Assembly: GCF_004362245.1 (NCBI RefSeq)
Contig: NZ_SNWM01000002.1
Location: 1,116,001-1,180,000, forward strand
Direction of reading: 5' to 3'
Length of the DNA: 64,000 bases
Source: Pedobacter duraquae
GTDB lineage: Bacteria > Bacteroidota > Bacteroidia > Sphingobacteriales > Sphingobacteriaceae
A program made the translations under genes and the position numbers. Under the pieces are notes generated by a model. It worked only from the letters and a program-made list of their open reading frames with translations. It searched no databases and had not been told where the DNA came from. Below are positions 18,541-27,609 of this stretch, piece after piece (the first letter of the stretch is position 1; each line of letters begins with the position of its first letter).

Positions 18541-20874
18541 CTAAAATTTAAAGTTATATGTCACAGAAGGAATAACACCAAATAAACTGGTTTGTACGGC
18601 TTCAGTTCTTGTTGGGTCATCTTTCCTATTCTGGAAATTGATCACATATGGATTTTTGTGGTTATAGGCATTGTACAAACCGAATGTCCAGCTGGAATGG
18701 AAACGTTTATGCATTTTACCCTCCAGAGTTGCACCCAGATCCAAGCGGTGTGTTGGTGGCATGCGCGAACTATTTCTGGAATCATAATAAAATCTCGTTA
18801 CGCCATTAAGCTGATATTTTCCTGCCGGATAGGTTACGGCATTTCCTGTACCATAGATAAATGATGCCGATAAATTCCAACGTTTAGTAAGCTGGTAAAT
18901 ACCTACCAGGGATACGTCATGTGTACGGTCCTGCCGTGCAGGGAAGTAATTTCCGTTATTAATTGCATCAAACCGACGTTCTGTTTTTGATAAGGTATAC
19001 CCTACCCAACCGTTAAAGCGACCTGTCCGTTTCTTCACAAACAATTCAAGGCCGTAAGCTCTTCCATCACCATATACCAATTGTGATTCTACGTTTTCAT
19101 TGGCTTGTATCTGGGCACCATTCTTATAATCGATCTGATTCTGCAGCCATTTATAATACACTTCTGCAGAAAACTCATAAGTATTGTCTTTGAAATTCCT
19201 GAAGTAGCCTGCTGACACCTGGTCTGCAATTTCAGGCTTGATATTGTTGCTGCTCATCACATATAAATCAGACGGCGAGCTCGCATTGGAATTGGAAAGC
19301 AGGTGGATATTCTGTGTATTTCTACTATATGCAGCCTTGATTGAGTTTGCCGGATTAATGGTGTAACTCAATGACAAACGGGGTTCCAGGGTCAAATACT
19401 GCTGTACAAGATCGCCACTATTGTAATCCGTAGCAGTTAGAATATTCCCTGTATCATCATAAGTATTGAATGTTCCCGGACCGTTCAGGTTGAAAAGACT
19501 GAGCCGCAAACCATAAAGGATATTAAGCTTGCTTCCGATCCGCCAGTCGTCAGACACATAAGCAGCACCCTCCAGGCCTTGTCTTTCTGGCAATGTTTTA
19601 GCATTGAAGCTTGAATTTGCAGCTGCGGTAACTTCGCCAGGCGTAATCCGGTGACTGATACCATTAACACCAAATCGAACTGTGTGCGAATTACTGATGT
19701 AGTACTGAAGATCTTCTTTGACGTTAAAATCACGGATACTCGACACCACCTTAAATTCATTCCCTCTCGAAAAGCTCTGAGCTGCAAACTTATAGTCACT
19801 ATAAATTACCGAGGTATTTGAAAACAGCTTATCGCTGAAGATGTGATTGAACCTTAAGGTACCTGTTTTATTGCCCCAATCCGTGCCAAACAAATTTCTA
19901 AGTCCAAGTACATCCTTACCTAGATAGCCAGAGAAATAAATCGCATTACGATCATCAAAATGATAATTTGCTTTTGCATTTACATCATAAAAATACAGAG
20001 AAGCATTCTTAAGTGAAGTATCCGAAGAAAGCTTTAGAAAGGCATCAGCATAGGTGCGTCTCCCGCTTAGCATAAATGACCCTTTACCATTAACCAAAGG
20101 CCCTTCTACTTTTAATCGTGAGGCTATCAAACCTATTCCTCCCTGCACACCAAAAGCTTTCGAATTACCATCAAGCATGCTGATATCCAGAGCTGAGGAC
20201 AATCTTCCGCCATATTGAGCGGGCATTCCGCCTTTATATAACGTAACATCTTTTATGGCATCAGAGTTGAATGTCGAAAAGAACCCAAACAAGTGTGACG
20301 CGTTGTAAACTATTGCCTCGTCCAATAAAATGAGGTTTTGATCCGATGCTCCTCCGCGAACATAAAAACCTGTATTCCCTTCACCGCCAGATTTCACTCC
20401 CGGCATCAGCTGGATTGTTTTTATTACATCGCGCTCACCAAAAAGTACCGGCACGTTGTTGATCTGTGCCATATTGAGTTTTTCGAGCCCCATCTGTGGG
20501 TTGCTGATATTCTGATCCTTTTTATTTCCGCCGGTAATGACAACCTCTTCAAGGTCGTTGGCCGCCGAAAGCGTTACCTGGATTTGCAAATTTTTAGCAA
20601 GTTCAATCACACGGGTAAAGGATTGATACCCTACAGAACTTACTTGCAACGCATATTTCCCGGGGGGAGCAGTAATAGAATAAAAACCGTAGGCATTGGT
20701 AGAAGTACCCATCTGATCCAGTTGTTGAAGTTTGACGTTGGCACCTATAAGTGTTTCGCCCGTAGTATTGTCTTTCACAATTCCACTAACCGTAAATTTC
20801 TGTTGGCCAAAAGCTTCTGTGGTTCTCAAAAACAAGCAAACTACTGCAAAAACAAGAAATAACGCTCTAACCAT
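18541..20874 (-). CDS. TonB-dependent receptor with N-terminal carboxypeptidase-regulatory-like domain
   Basis: A 777-residue outer-membrane receptor. A signal peptide (to about residue 23) precedes a CarboxypepD_reg-like beta domain (FTVSGIVKDNTTGETLIGAN, about 25-110), then a plug domain (ERDVIKTIQLMPGVKSGGEG) and a 22-strand barrel ending FGVIPSVTYNFKF with terminal Phe. It is shorter than SusC proteins and belongs to the group paired with DUF4249 lipoproteins. Energised by TonB/ExbBD, it would import a scarce substrate, possibly a metal chelate, but nothing here defines it. It is the first gene of a two-gene operon and diverges from the alginate-lyase-family gene. Confidence 0.88.
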   Translation of the reverse strand: MVRALFLVFAVVCLFLRTTEAFGQQKFTVSGIVKDNTTGETLIGANVKLQQLDQMGTSTNAYGFYSITAPPGKYALQVSSVGYQSFTRVIELAKNLQIQVTLSAANDLEEVVITGGNKKDQNISNPQMGLEKLNMAQINNVPVLFGERDVIKTIQLMPGVKSGGEGNTGFYVRGGASDQNLILLDEAIVYNASHLFGFFSTFNSDAIKDVTLYKGGMPAQYGGRLSSALDISMLDGNSKAFGVQGGIGLIASRLKVEGPLVNGKGSFMLSGRRTYADAFLKLSSDTSLKNASLYFYDVNAKANYHFDDRNAIYFSGYLGKDVLGLRNLFGTDWGNKTGTLRFNHIFSDKLFSNTSVIYSDYKFAAQSFSRGNEFKVVSSIRDFNVKEDLQYYISNSHTVRFGVNGISHRITPGEVTAAANSSFNAKTLPERQGLEGAAYVSDDWRIGSKLNILYGLRLSLFNLNGPGTFNTYDDTGNILTATDYNSGDLVQQYLTLEPRLSLSYTINPANSIKAAYSRNTQNIHLLSNSNASSPSDLYVMSSNNIKPEIADQVSAGYFRNFKDNTYEFSAEVYYKWLQNQIDYKNGAQIQANENVESQLVYGDGRAYGLELFVKKRTGRFNGWVGYTLSKTERRFDAINNGNYFPARQDRTHDVSLVGIYQLTKRWNLSASFIYGTGNAVTYPAGKYQLNGVTRFYYDSRNSSRMPPTHRLDLGATLEGKMHKRFHSSWTFGLYNAYNHKNPYVINFQNRKDDPTRTEAVQTSLFGVIPSVTYNFKF

Positions 20875-20977
20875 ACGCTACTAAAATACAGCTTTACTTA
20901 ATACACCAACTATAATAATGTTAAATTTAACACTAGTCAAGGCTCTTATTCTCTGTAACGCTAGAAATTAGCTTAGC

Positions 20978-20991
20978 CGAAACCGATTTCG
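20978..20991. promoter_or_regulatory. Candidate LacI-type operator
   Basis: CGAAACCGATTTCG is a 14-base imperfect palindrome (12 of 14 positions symmetric) with the CG centre and GAAAnCGnTTTC layout of LacI-family operators. It lies in the 191-base space between two divergent starts, 75 bases before the alginate-lyase-family gene. No LacI gene is in the window. The match could be chance. Confidence 0.35.
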
Positions 20992-21065
20992 TAAATAATT
21001 TATACTAAAGCACATCGCACTTAGTTCAAACAGGTTATGTTTGAATATCCAAATATGTACGTACT

Positions 21066-22241
21066 ATGAAGCCAAGATTATCAACATTAAGCCTATGTCT
21101 GTTTTTCACCTTAATCGCCAATTATGGTTATACCCAGGAACGCCCAAAATATCTGCTTGTTGACGAAACCATTTTAATGACGGCTAAAAAAGCGATACAG
21201 CCGGCAGTCAAAAACAAAATCACCAGTTTAATCAAATCGGCAGATAGCGTAATAGACAAAGGCCCTTACTCGGTAACATTTCAGAAAACTAAAATGGCAC
21301 CGACCAATGACCCACATGATTATGTTAGTCAGGCGCCATATTGGTGGGCAGATCCTTCAAAACCAGATGGCAAGCCTTATATCCGCAAAGACGGAAAAAG
21401 AAATCCGGAGATCTACCTGCTTCATGATAGAAGTCAGCTGGGCGACATGAGTAGCACCGTCAAAAAACTGGCACTGGCTTATTATTACAGCAACAATGAA
21501 AAATATGCGCTACGGGCAGAAACATTGTTAAGGGTATGGTTTGTTAATCCAGAGACACGTATGAATCCAAATCTTAATTTCGGGCAATATGTTCCAGGAG
21601 TAAATGAAGGAAGAGGAATTGGGATCATTGAAACTGTTGGGCTGATCAATATCCCTGACGCCATTGCGCTACTTCAGGGTAGCAAAATTGATCCCACAGT
21701 AGTTAATGATGTAAAAAAATGGTTCGCTAGTTATACGGATTGGCTCCTTAACAGCGAGAACGGCAAAAGCGAGCAGTCACAAACTAATAACCACGGAACA
21801 AATTACGATCTTCAGGTAGCCGATTTTGCGTTATTTACCGGAAACACGAATCTCGCAAAACATATCATCAACGATATCACCATCCCAAGAATAAATGTTC
21901 AGTTTACCCCTGAAGGAGCACAGCCATTAGAACTAGCGAGAACGAAGTCATGGGATTACACCAACATGAACCTCGATGCCTGGGCCAAGATAGCTATGCT
22001 TTCAAAACGACTTGGCGTAGACCTTTGGAACAAAGAGGGTTTGCAAGGCAAAGGGATCAAAGGAGCCGTTAAATGGCTTATACCTTATGCATCTGGAGAA
22101 AAAGCATGGACAACAGAGCAGATAGGCCCGTACGAATACGGAAATATGTGTTTTATTATGCGCAAATCAAGTGAACAATATAAAGATCTGGATTTTAGCG
22201 GCGTATTTAAGAAATACCCTCAGGGAATAGCTCTTGAATAA
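21066..22241 (+). CDS. Alginate lyase family protein (secreted)
   Basis: A 391-residue secreted protein with a signal peptide of about 23 residues (ending NYGYTQ). The rest fits the alpha-toroid of the alginate lyase family (Pfam Alginate_lyase): YWWADPSKPDGKPYIRKDGK near 90-110, the NNHGTNYDLQ segment with the putative catalytic Asn-His pair near 242-243, and YTNMNLDAW near 299. PL5 enzymes carry NNHSYW at the same place, so the active-site position is kept but the following residues differ. The true substrate may be another uronate polymer. It is monocistronic, behind a possible LacI-type operator. Confidence 0.78.
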   Translation: MKPRLSTLSLCLFFTLIANYGYTQERPKYLLVDETILMTAKKAIQPAVKNKITSLIKSADSVIDKGPYSVTFQKTKMAPTNDPHDYVSQAPYWWADPSKPDGKPYIRKDGKRNPEIYLLHDRSQLGDMSSTVKKLALAYYYSNNEKYALRAETLLRVWFVNPETRMNPNLNFGQYVPGVNEGRGIGIIETVGLINIPDAIALLQGSKIDPTVVNDVKKWFASYTDWLLNSENGKSEQSQTNNHGTNYDLQVADFALFTGNTNLAKHIINDITIPRINVQFTPEGAQPLELARTKSWDYTNMNLDAWAKIAMLSKRLGVDLWNKEGLQGKGIKGAVKWLIPYASGEKAWTTEQIGPYEYGNMCFIMRKSSEQYKDLDFSGVFKKYPQGIALE

Positions 22242-22245
22242 CGGA

Positions 22246-22788
22246 CTATTGCATAGAAAGCACATTGTTGGTGTTACGCAGCAGTGGATATTCTGTTGAG
22301 GTACGTTTGCCCATCTGAACTCCTCCGAGCTTGATCAATGTAGCTGCAGTAAACACAGTGTCTGATTTAGCCAATGCCGCCAAGGTACCAAGTTTAACAG
22401 AATCCGCTATCCGACCGTTGATATCAGAGTAGTAGGCAGTAACCTCAAGACCGTCAAAACCAGTATTGTTCACAACCACATAACTGGATATGCTTGCATA
22501 AACGACGATTGTTTTAACCTCTGTAACCTGACCATTTAAGGTCAGACTCACATTGTAAGTACCGGGTTTGGTATAGGTATGAACAGGACTAACGTCTGTG
22601 GAAGTCTGTTTGTCACCAAAATCCCAAAGATAAACACCCTGGGCAGAAACATTCATAAATTCAACTTGTTCCAATAAATAGAACGAAGTTTTTTTTACAC
22701 GGAACTCTGCCTTAACTTCCGGCGAATCTTTTTTACAGGCCAGAAATCCGCAAACAATAAAAATTAACAAGGATAATTGTCTTTTCAT
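22246..22788 (-). CDS. PKD-domain lipoprotein
   Basis: A 180-residue exported lipoprotein. I start at the ATG at 22788 (MKRQLSLLIF), since the upstream ATG only adds MFFT before the signal peptide. The lipobox is GFLAC (Cys18), followed by Lys-Lys-Asp. A PKD fold spans about residues 28-95, with the family signature YLWDFGDKQTSTDVSPVHTY. The C-terminal 80 residues are beta-rich and unassigned. PKD domains usually mediate carbohydrate or protein contact at the surface. Its stop lies 4 bases from the stop of the convergent alginate-lyase-family gene. Confidence 0.82.
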   Translation of the reverse strand: MKRQLSLLIFIVCGFLACKKDSPEVKAEFRVKKTSFYLLEQVEFMNVSAQGVYLWDFGDKQTSTDVSPVHTYTKPGTYNVSLTLNGQVTEVKTIVVYASISSYVVVNNTGFDGLEVTAYYSDINGRIADSVKLGTLAALAKSDTVFTAATLIKLGGVQMGKRTSTEYPLLRNTNNVLSMQ

Positions 22789-22814
22789 TGTAAAAAACAC
22801 CGCTAAAATCAGGC

Positions 22815-22857
22815 CACAAAAAAGAAACGGGAATAACCTATTCGATTATCCCCGCTT
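22815..22857 (-). terminator. Intrinsic terminator pointing leftward, upstream of the PKD gene
   Basis: On the minus strand CGGGGATAATCGAATAGGTTATTCCCG forms an imperfect stem followed directly by TTTCTTTTTTG. It lies upstream of the PKD gene, so it should end a minus-strand transcript that comes from 22867-23020, opposite the reductase start. This is the main reason to take the small ORF there seriously. Confidence 0.6.
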
Positions 22858-22866
22858 CCATCTAAA

Positions 22867-23004
22867 TTAACGCTCATTATATAGACGAACAGTCTTAAGG
22901 TTTATTGTGCGGGACAAAAAATAATTTGGGTTTTTAATACGGCGTCTACCATTCAGGCCTGCAGATTCTGCTTTATAAGACTTCGGGAAGTCATTAATAT
23001 TAGC
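22867..23004 (-). CDS. Candidate small basic protein, start uncertain
   Basis: An open minus frame ends at TAA 22869-22867 and reads INDFPKSYKAESAGLNGRRR then IKNPNYFLSRTINLKTVRL. It is basic, with natural-looking codons. The only ATG in frame (23070) lies antisense inside the reductase gene. The coding-like part begins after the reductase start at 23018, so a shorter protein from a non-ATG codon near 23000 is possible. A leftward terminator stands just past the stop. I recognise no family. It may also be a decayed remnant or a structured RNA. The right-hand coordinate is approximate. Confidence 0.3.
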   Translation of the reverse strand, partial: ANINDFPKSYKAESAGLNGRRRIKNPNYFLSRTINLKTVRLYNER

Positions 23005-23017
23005 TAAAATTGAAGCA

Positions 23018-24070
23018 ATGAAAATATTGCCGTTAAAGATTGCTGAAATCAGACCGGAGCCAGGCGACAATCTGGTAATTGTCTTTGAGCCTACCGAAGA
23101 TCCTGTTTATTATCATGCAGGCCAGTTCCTGACTTTGATTTTCAATGTTAACAATCGGGAGATCAGGCGTTCCTATTCGCTGTTCAGTTCGCCCTCGGTA
23201 AATGAACCTTTAAGCATCGCGGTTAAGCTGGTAGAAAATGGTGAGATATCCAGGTTCCTACATCACAAAACCACTGTAGGTGACATATTGAACGCTTTAG
23301 AACCCAATGGCGTATTTACCTATGTTCCCTTTAAAGAAACAATGCGGACTGTATTTTTATTCGCCGCAGGTGTGGGTATTACTCCTGTATTTTCTATCCT
23401 AAAAACAGCCCTTCTGGAAGAAGAGGCATCCAAAATTATTCTGGTCTACAGTAATAAATCGGTAGCTAATACCCTGTTTTACGAAGAGCTCAATCAATGG
23501 CAGCAGCAATACCCTGACCGGCTAAAAATCATTTACTTTTTCAGCGATGCTAAAAACCTGTTAAAAGCACGACTCAATAAATTTATGGTAGAGCAAATTG
23601 TGCTGGAAAATATGGAATATGATCCCGAGCAAGCCTTGTTCTATACTTGTGGCCCGATAGACTATATGGTCAACTGCAGAATTGTATTACTTTCCCTGAA
23701 ATTTACAATAGATCAGATCAAAAGAGAGACCTATTTTATTCCCGAAGACGAAGCCGATGATGATGATACATCTGAAAAAGAAGCTGCCGACCAGAACACA
23801 TACAGTGTAGTAATAGCGTGGAATAAAAATTCATATGAATTGGAAGTACCTTATTTCAAACGCATTCTTGATGTAGCATTGGAAAACAACATTAATCTAC
23901 CTTATAGTTGTCGCGGGGGAGTATGCAGCACCTGCACCTCTACCTGTACAGCGGGAGGAGTAAGAATGGACTACAATGAAGTACTCACCGATGATGAAGT
24001 AGCAAATGGTCGTGTATTAATCTGCACAGCGCATCCAACAGCAAATAATACTAAAATAGTTATTGGCTAA
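23018..24070 (+). CDS. Ferredoxin-NADP reductase-like flavoprotein with C-terminal 2Fe-2S domain (PaaE-like)
   Basis: A 350-residue cytoplasmic electron-transfer protein. The FAD-binding FNR domain is at about 1-100 (IRRSYSLFSSP contacts the flavin) and the NAD(P)-binding domain at about 105-240 (FAAGVGITPVFSI, then FYTCGP). An acidic linker near 245-260 (DEADDDD) leads to a plant-type ferredoxin domain at 265-350, with cluster ligands Cys298, Cys303, Cys306 and Cys336. The order matches PaaE/HmpX-type reductases that feed electrons from NAD(P)H to an oxygenase or desaturase. No oxygenase gene is adjacent. The stop is 2 bases from the stop of the convergent next gene. Confidence 0.85.
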   Translation: MKILPLKIAEIRPEPGDNLVIVFEPTEDPVYYHAGQFLTLIFNVNNREIRRSYSLFSSPSVNEPLSIAVKLVENGEISRFLHHKTTVGDILNALEPNGVFTYVPFKETMRTVFLFAAGVGITPVFSILKTALLEEEASKIILVYSNKSVANTLFYEELNQWQQQYPDRLKIIYFFSDAKNLLKARLNKFMVEQIVLENMEYDPEQALFYTCGPIDYMVNCRIVLLSLKFTIDQIKRETYFIPEDEADDDDTSEKEAADQNTYSVVIAWNKNSYELEVPYFKRILDVALENNINLPYSCRGGVCSTCTSTCTAGGVRMDYNEVLTDDEVANGRVLICTAHPTANNTKIVIG

Positions 24071-24072
24071 GG

Positions 24073-24753
24073 TTAGAGTTGTATTTGGGTAAACCACTTG
24101 GTGAAAATATTTTGGTAGGTTCCGCTTTTTTTCATAGCACGTAATACTTCGTTGATCTCATTTTTGAGTTTCACATCGCCTTTTCGCATGGCTATTGCGT
24201 AATGAGAATCCGTATCGGGCAAAAACAAACCTATTTTTAACGAGGGGTGTTTTTTCAGGAAGCCACCCGCAATCGGCGAGTCATCAATAAGCACATCAAT
24301 CTTCCCCTTAAGTAATTGTTCATACAGTTCCTTATTGGTATCAGCATGTACCAATATGTAATTTGGAAACTGGTCCATGATATATTTTTCTGCTTCAGTG
24401 GCAACACGTACGCCGATAATCTTATTCTTAAAATTAGCAGTTTCATAGAGATGCTCATTGTCTTTAACAACCGCACAAAGTCGAAATTGCAGGTAAGGCT
24501 CACTAAATTCCAAAATACGCTGCCGCGAGGCGGTCATAGTTACCGCAGAGCAAATCATATCAAGCTCACCTTTATACAACTGTTTAAGTATGTTTTTCCA
24601 CAACGAAACTTCGTAATGCACCTCAAGGTCAAGATGTTCAGCAATAACTTTAAGCAAATCCACTTCAAACCCCTCAAAAATACTCGAATTGTAATCGGTA
24701 TGCATCGGAAAAGGTGCTGCAGAATCTATTCCTACCTTCAAAACACGCTTCAT
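24073..24753 (-). CDS. Solute-binding-fold protein (SBP_bac_3) without signal peptide
   Basis: A 226-residue protein covering the whole family-3 solute-binding domain: VGIDSAAPFPMHT at the start, FEGFEVDLLKVIAEHLDLEV, the TASRQRILEFSEPYL hinge motif, and the IDVLIDDSPIAGGF lobe crossover. Such proteins bind amino acids for ABC importers, but this one begins directly with MKRVLKVGID and has no signal peptide, lipobox or upstream in-frame extension. No ABC permease or ATPase is adjacent. Options are a cytoplasmic sensor, an enzyme of the same fold, or an unusual export route. Confidence 0.75.
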   Translation of the reverse strand: MKRVLKVGIDSAAPFPMHTDYNSSIFEGFEVDLLKVIAEHLDLEVHYEVSLWKNILKQLYKGELDMICSAVTMTASRQRILEFSEPYLQFRLCAVVKDNEHLYETANFKNKIIGVRVATEAEKYIMDQFPNYILVHADTNKELYEQLLKGKIDVLIDDSPIAGGFLKKHPSLKIGLFLPDTDSHYAIAMRKGDVKLKNEINEVLRAMKKSGTYQNIFTKWFTQIQL

Positions 24754-24873
24754 ATCACTGATTATTCTTTAAATTCAAACCGATAAACGAGAAACATCAT
24801 GTTTGCCAGACAATTTTAGGGAAAATAAACGACTAAAATTACGGAAAGCGTAATTTGTTAGAGATATAAAACA

Positions 24874-25386
24874 TCAAACCTTCATTAGGGCCGAAGTTTT
24901 ACTATTACTCAGGCCGATCAGGATCATAAGCATTCCGATCATGATGGACACGTCGGCCATATTGAAAACTCCTGTCTGAAATAACCCGAAATCGATATGG
25001 AGAAAATCAGTAACCGACCCATACCGAATCCTGTCGTATAAATTACCTGTCCCACCGCCGATTACAAAGGCTAGCCCAAGCACAATCAGGATGGGTATAT
25101 TTTTCTTGCTGATCAGCAAAAATAAGGCATAGCAAATCACGATAACTGGCAAAAGCGATAACAACAGCACCTTAATAAAGTAAGGTAAAGAGCTCCCGAC
25201 ACTCAAAAAAGCCCCAGTATTTTCAACTTTCATAAGCGTAAACTTATCCGTTAAGATCTTGAAATTCTCGTGGTAGCCTACTCTTTCTCTGACTATGCCT
25301 TTAGAAATCTGATCACAGCCGATATTACATAAAATTAAAGCTAAAATCGCAAACATACGTAGGCGCTCCCTGACTTTCATAAGCAA
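24874..25386 (-). CDS. lspA: Lipoprotein signal peptidase (signal peptidase II)
   Basis: A 170-residue, four-helix inner-membrane aspartyl protease that removes signal peptides from diacylated prolipoproteins. Conserved blocks are CDQISKGIVR near 24-33, ENTGAFLS at 55-62, GGTGNLYDRIRYGSVTDF at 111-128 with catalytic Asp127, and FNMADVSI at 141-148 with catalytic Asp145. The window encodes many lipoproteins that would be its substrates. It lies 21 bases behind the copper oxidase gene on the same strand, so it may be read as the last gene of that transcript. The ATG two codons in is an alternative start. Confidence 0.92.
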   Translation of the reverse strand: MLMKVRERLRMFAILALILCNIGCDQISKGIVRERVGYHENFKILTDKFTLMKVENTGAFLSVGSSLPYFIKVLLLSLLPVIVICYALFLLISKKNIPILIVLGLAFVIGGGTGNLYDRIRYGSVTDFLHIDFGLFQTGVFNMADVSIMIGMLMILIGLSNSKTSALMKV

Positions 25387-25407
25387 AATTTTCTGCTAAC
25401 ATACGCA

Positions 25408-27609
25408 TTAATAGGTAACAGTTAAACCTCCGCCATAGCCCATATCACTATCATAGTGTGTAGAGAGTGAAAAATACTTTGTAATTACATACCTCAAGCC
25501 AGCCATATATTCCTTGTCAGTATTTCCCATCAGGTTTAATCTCAATCTGCTGGTTACCGGGATATCCTCTCTTTTTAACTGCATGCGGAATTTACCTTTA
25601 CTATCCAGCCTGGCTTCAGCAACAAACAACATGGGGAGGGTATATTGAAGCCCGGCAACAAAAGCCTTTCTATTTTTCTGGTTGCTCAACTGACCAAACA
25701 GGTTATGCTCAGGCTCATTATCCAAGCTGTTATGGTGATAGTCGAATCCAATGAAGGGCAGCAGCCATTGCATTTTATCGAGATAACGACCGAAATAGGT
25801 CTCGCTCTCTATACCGTATTTCGATTTCAATCCAATACGCCATTCTGTAGAGAGCTGATAGCGTGTGTTTGCAAGCACAGCTTCGCCATCCGTACCATTA
25901 CTTTCAAGGCCTACATTTACCATAGGATGAAACTTACGGTCGTCAGCATAAAGTTTGCGCTGTGCATAAGCAAGGTCTTTAATTTCCGGATTAGGCTTTG
26001 AGCCTTCATAGGTAAAAATTCTGCCCATACCACTCATCATGTGATAAAGGATGTGACAATGGAAAAACCAGTCGCCACTTTCAGTTGCAGCAAATTCCAG
26101 TGTATCGGTTTCCATAGGCATAATATCAAGCACATTCTTCAGCGGTGCATAATCACCCTGCCCGTTCAACACCCTGAAATCATGCCCATGTAAATGCATA
26201 GGATGGCGCATCATAGAGTTGTTGTAGAGAATAATTTTAACGTTCTCCCCTTTTTTGATCAGGATCTTGTCCGACTCAGAAACGGTTTTATTATCTATCG
26301 TCCATACATACCGGTTCATATTTCCGGTAAGCTCAAACTTCAACAGTTTCTCCGGCCCTTTTCGGAGGTTAGTCTTTTCTGTGGCACGCAACATGCTGTA
26401 ATTAAGTGTTACCGGTAATGCCGTTGCGGTGTCTGGTACACTTATTTCAGGATACATCACATTATTCATATCCATCTGCTGGTTACTCATTTGCATACCC
26501 ATAGGAGCCATATCACCATTCATCTTCATCATGCCATTCATCATGACCATGCCCTCAAAATATTTGAGTTTGCCTAAGGGCTTTGCCGCTATCTGAGTTC
26601 CGTTACCCAGCCACATAGATGTGAAACCTGTGCGATCTTCGGCAGTAGAACGAAATTCGTAAGACTTATTTTCGGGGATGTTAACGATCACATCATATGT
26701 TTCCGACGGCGCAATGATGAGCCTGTCGACTTCTACGGGCTGCACATCATTACCGTCATTACCAACCACAGTAATCTTGCCACCGGCATAAGTTAACCAG
26801 AAATACGTAGAGCTTCCGCCATTTACCAGACGAAGTTTAATACGCGTACCCGCTTTAAAGTTATGCGCTTCGGTGGTGTGTTTACCGTTGGTAAGAAATT
26901 TCTCATAATAGACGTCACTCACATCCATAGCTGTCATACGCTTCCATTCATTGATCACTTTCGTTTTAAAGTAACCCTGCTGTATCGCTTCAGCATAGCT
27001 TTGTGTTGTTTTCTTTTTAATCGCAAACCAATCGTTGGCATTGTGCAGCGAGCGGTCTACCTCTTCGGGTTTCATATCCGTCCAGTCACTCAGCACCACG
27101 GGAATTGCAGGAATCTGTGGCTCTTTTTTTTTATTAAAAATCAGGGCTCCATACATCCCGCTCTGCTCCTGTAGCATCGTATGACTATGGTACCAGTAAG
27201 TGCCATTTTGAATGACAGGAAATTTATAGATATAGGTTGCGCCGGGCATAATAGGCATCTGCGTGAGGTAAGGAACCCCATCCATATAATTTGGAAGGAA
27301 TACGCCGTGCCAGTGGATAGAAGTTTCCATGTGCGTCAAGTTGTGCACATGCACTTCGGCAGTGTCCCCCTCAGTAAAGGTGAGCGGCGGACCGGGGATT
27401 TGTCCATTTATCGCCATCGCCATCGCAGGCTTACCGGAGTAATTTACCGTGGTGTCCGTAATGTACAGATCATAACGTGTTGTATTCTTGTTGACTGCAG
27501 CAGTATTCTTTTCCCTTTCAGGGGTTTTCATCTGCATTTTATGCTGAGCTTGCGCATGCGCAAACCCGCCCATCAGCAAGATGAACAGACAAAGTATCTT
27601 TTGCATCAA
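25408..27609 (-). CDS. Multicopper oxidase (CopA type) with C-terminal CopB-like region
   Basis: A 733-residue exported copper oxidase. After a signal peptide (to about 22) come three cupredoxin domains with all four copper-binding motifs: HWHG near 98, YWYHSHTM near 140, HPMHLHGHDF near 465 and FFHCHILYHMMSGM near 520. A Met-rich stretch (MNGMMKMNGDMAPMGMQM) near 350-385 is typical of Cu(I) oxidases. The last 170 residues (FHPMVNVGLESNG to GGGLTVTY) look like the CopB outer-membrane barrel family, giving a CopA-CopB fusion. It would oxidise Cu(I) in the periplasm for copper tolerance. It follows the DUF3347 gene with no gap. Confidence 0.85.
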   Translation of the reverse strand: MMQKILCLFILLMGGFAHAQAQHKMQMKTPEREKNTAAVNKNTTRYDLYITDTTVNYSGKPAMAMAINGQIPGPPLTFTEGDTAEVHVHNLTHMETSIHWHGVFLPNYMDGVPYLTQMPIMPGATYIYKFPVIQNGTYWYHSHTMLQEQSGMYGALIFNKKKEPQIPAIPVVLSDWTDMKPEEVDRSLHNANDWFAIKKKTTQSYAEAIQQGYFKTKVINEWKRMTAMDVSDVYYEKFLTNGKHTTEAHNFKAGTRIKLRLVNGGSSTYFWLTYAGGKITVVGNDGNDVQPVEVDRLIIAPSETYDVIVNIPENKSYEFRSTAEDRTGFTSMWLGNGTQIAAKPLGKLKYFEGMVMMNGMMKMNGDMAPMGMQMSNQQMDMNNVMYPEISVPDTATALPVTLNYSMLRATEKTNLRKGPEKLLKFELTGNMNRYVWTIDNKTVSESDKILIKKGENVKIILYNNSMMRHPMHLHGHDFRVLNGQGDYAPLKNVLDIMPMETDTLEFAATESGDWFFHCHILYHMMSGMGRIFTYEGSKPNPEIKDLAYAQRKLYADDRKFHPMVNVGLESNGTDGEAVLANTRYQLSTEWRIGLKSKYGIESETYFGRYLDKMQWLLPFIGFDYHHNSLDNEPEHNLFGQLSNQKNRKAFVAGLQYTLPMLFVAEARLDSKGKFRMQLKREDIPVTSRLRLNLMGNTDKEYMAGLRYVITKYFSLSTHYDSDMGYGGGLTVTY

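Noticed and set aside
20338..20862. A 174-residue plus-strand ORF inside the TonB receptor gene
   Set aside because: Shadow of the receptor; no homology signal, no separate promoter, and the minus frame carries the carboxypeptidase-regulatory and plug motifs.
22900..22990. A tRNA-like D-arm string (GGTAGACGCC) on the minus strand
   Set aside because: No acceptor stem, anticodon stem or T-arm can be paired around it.
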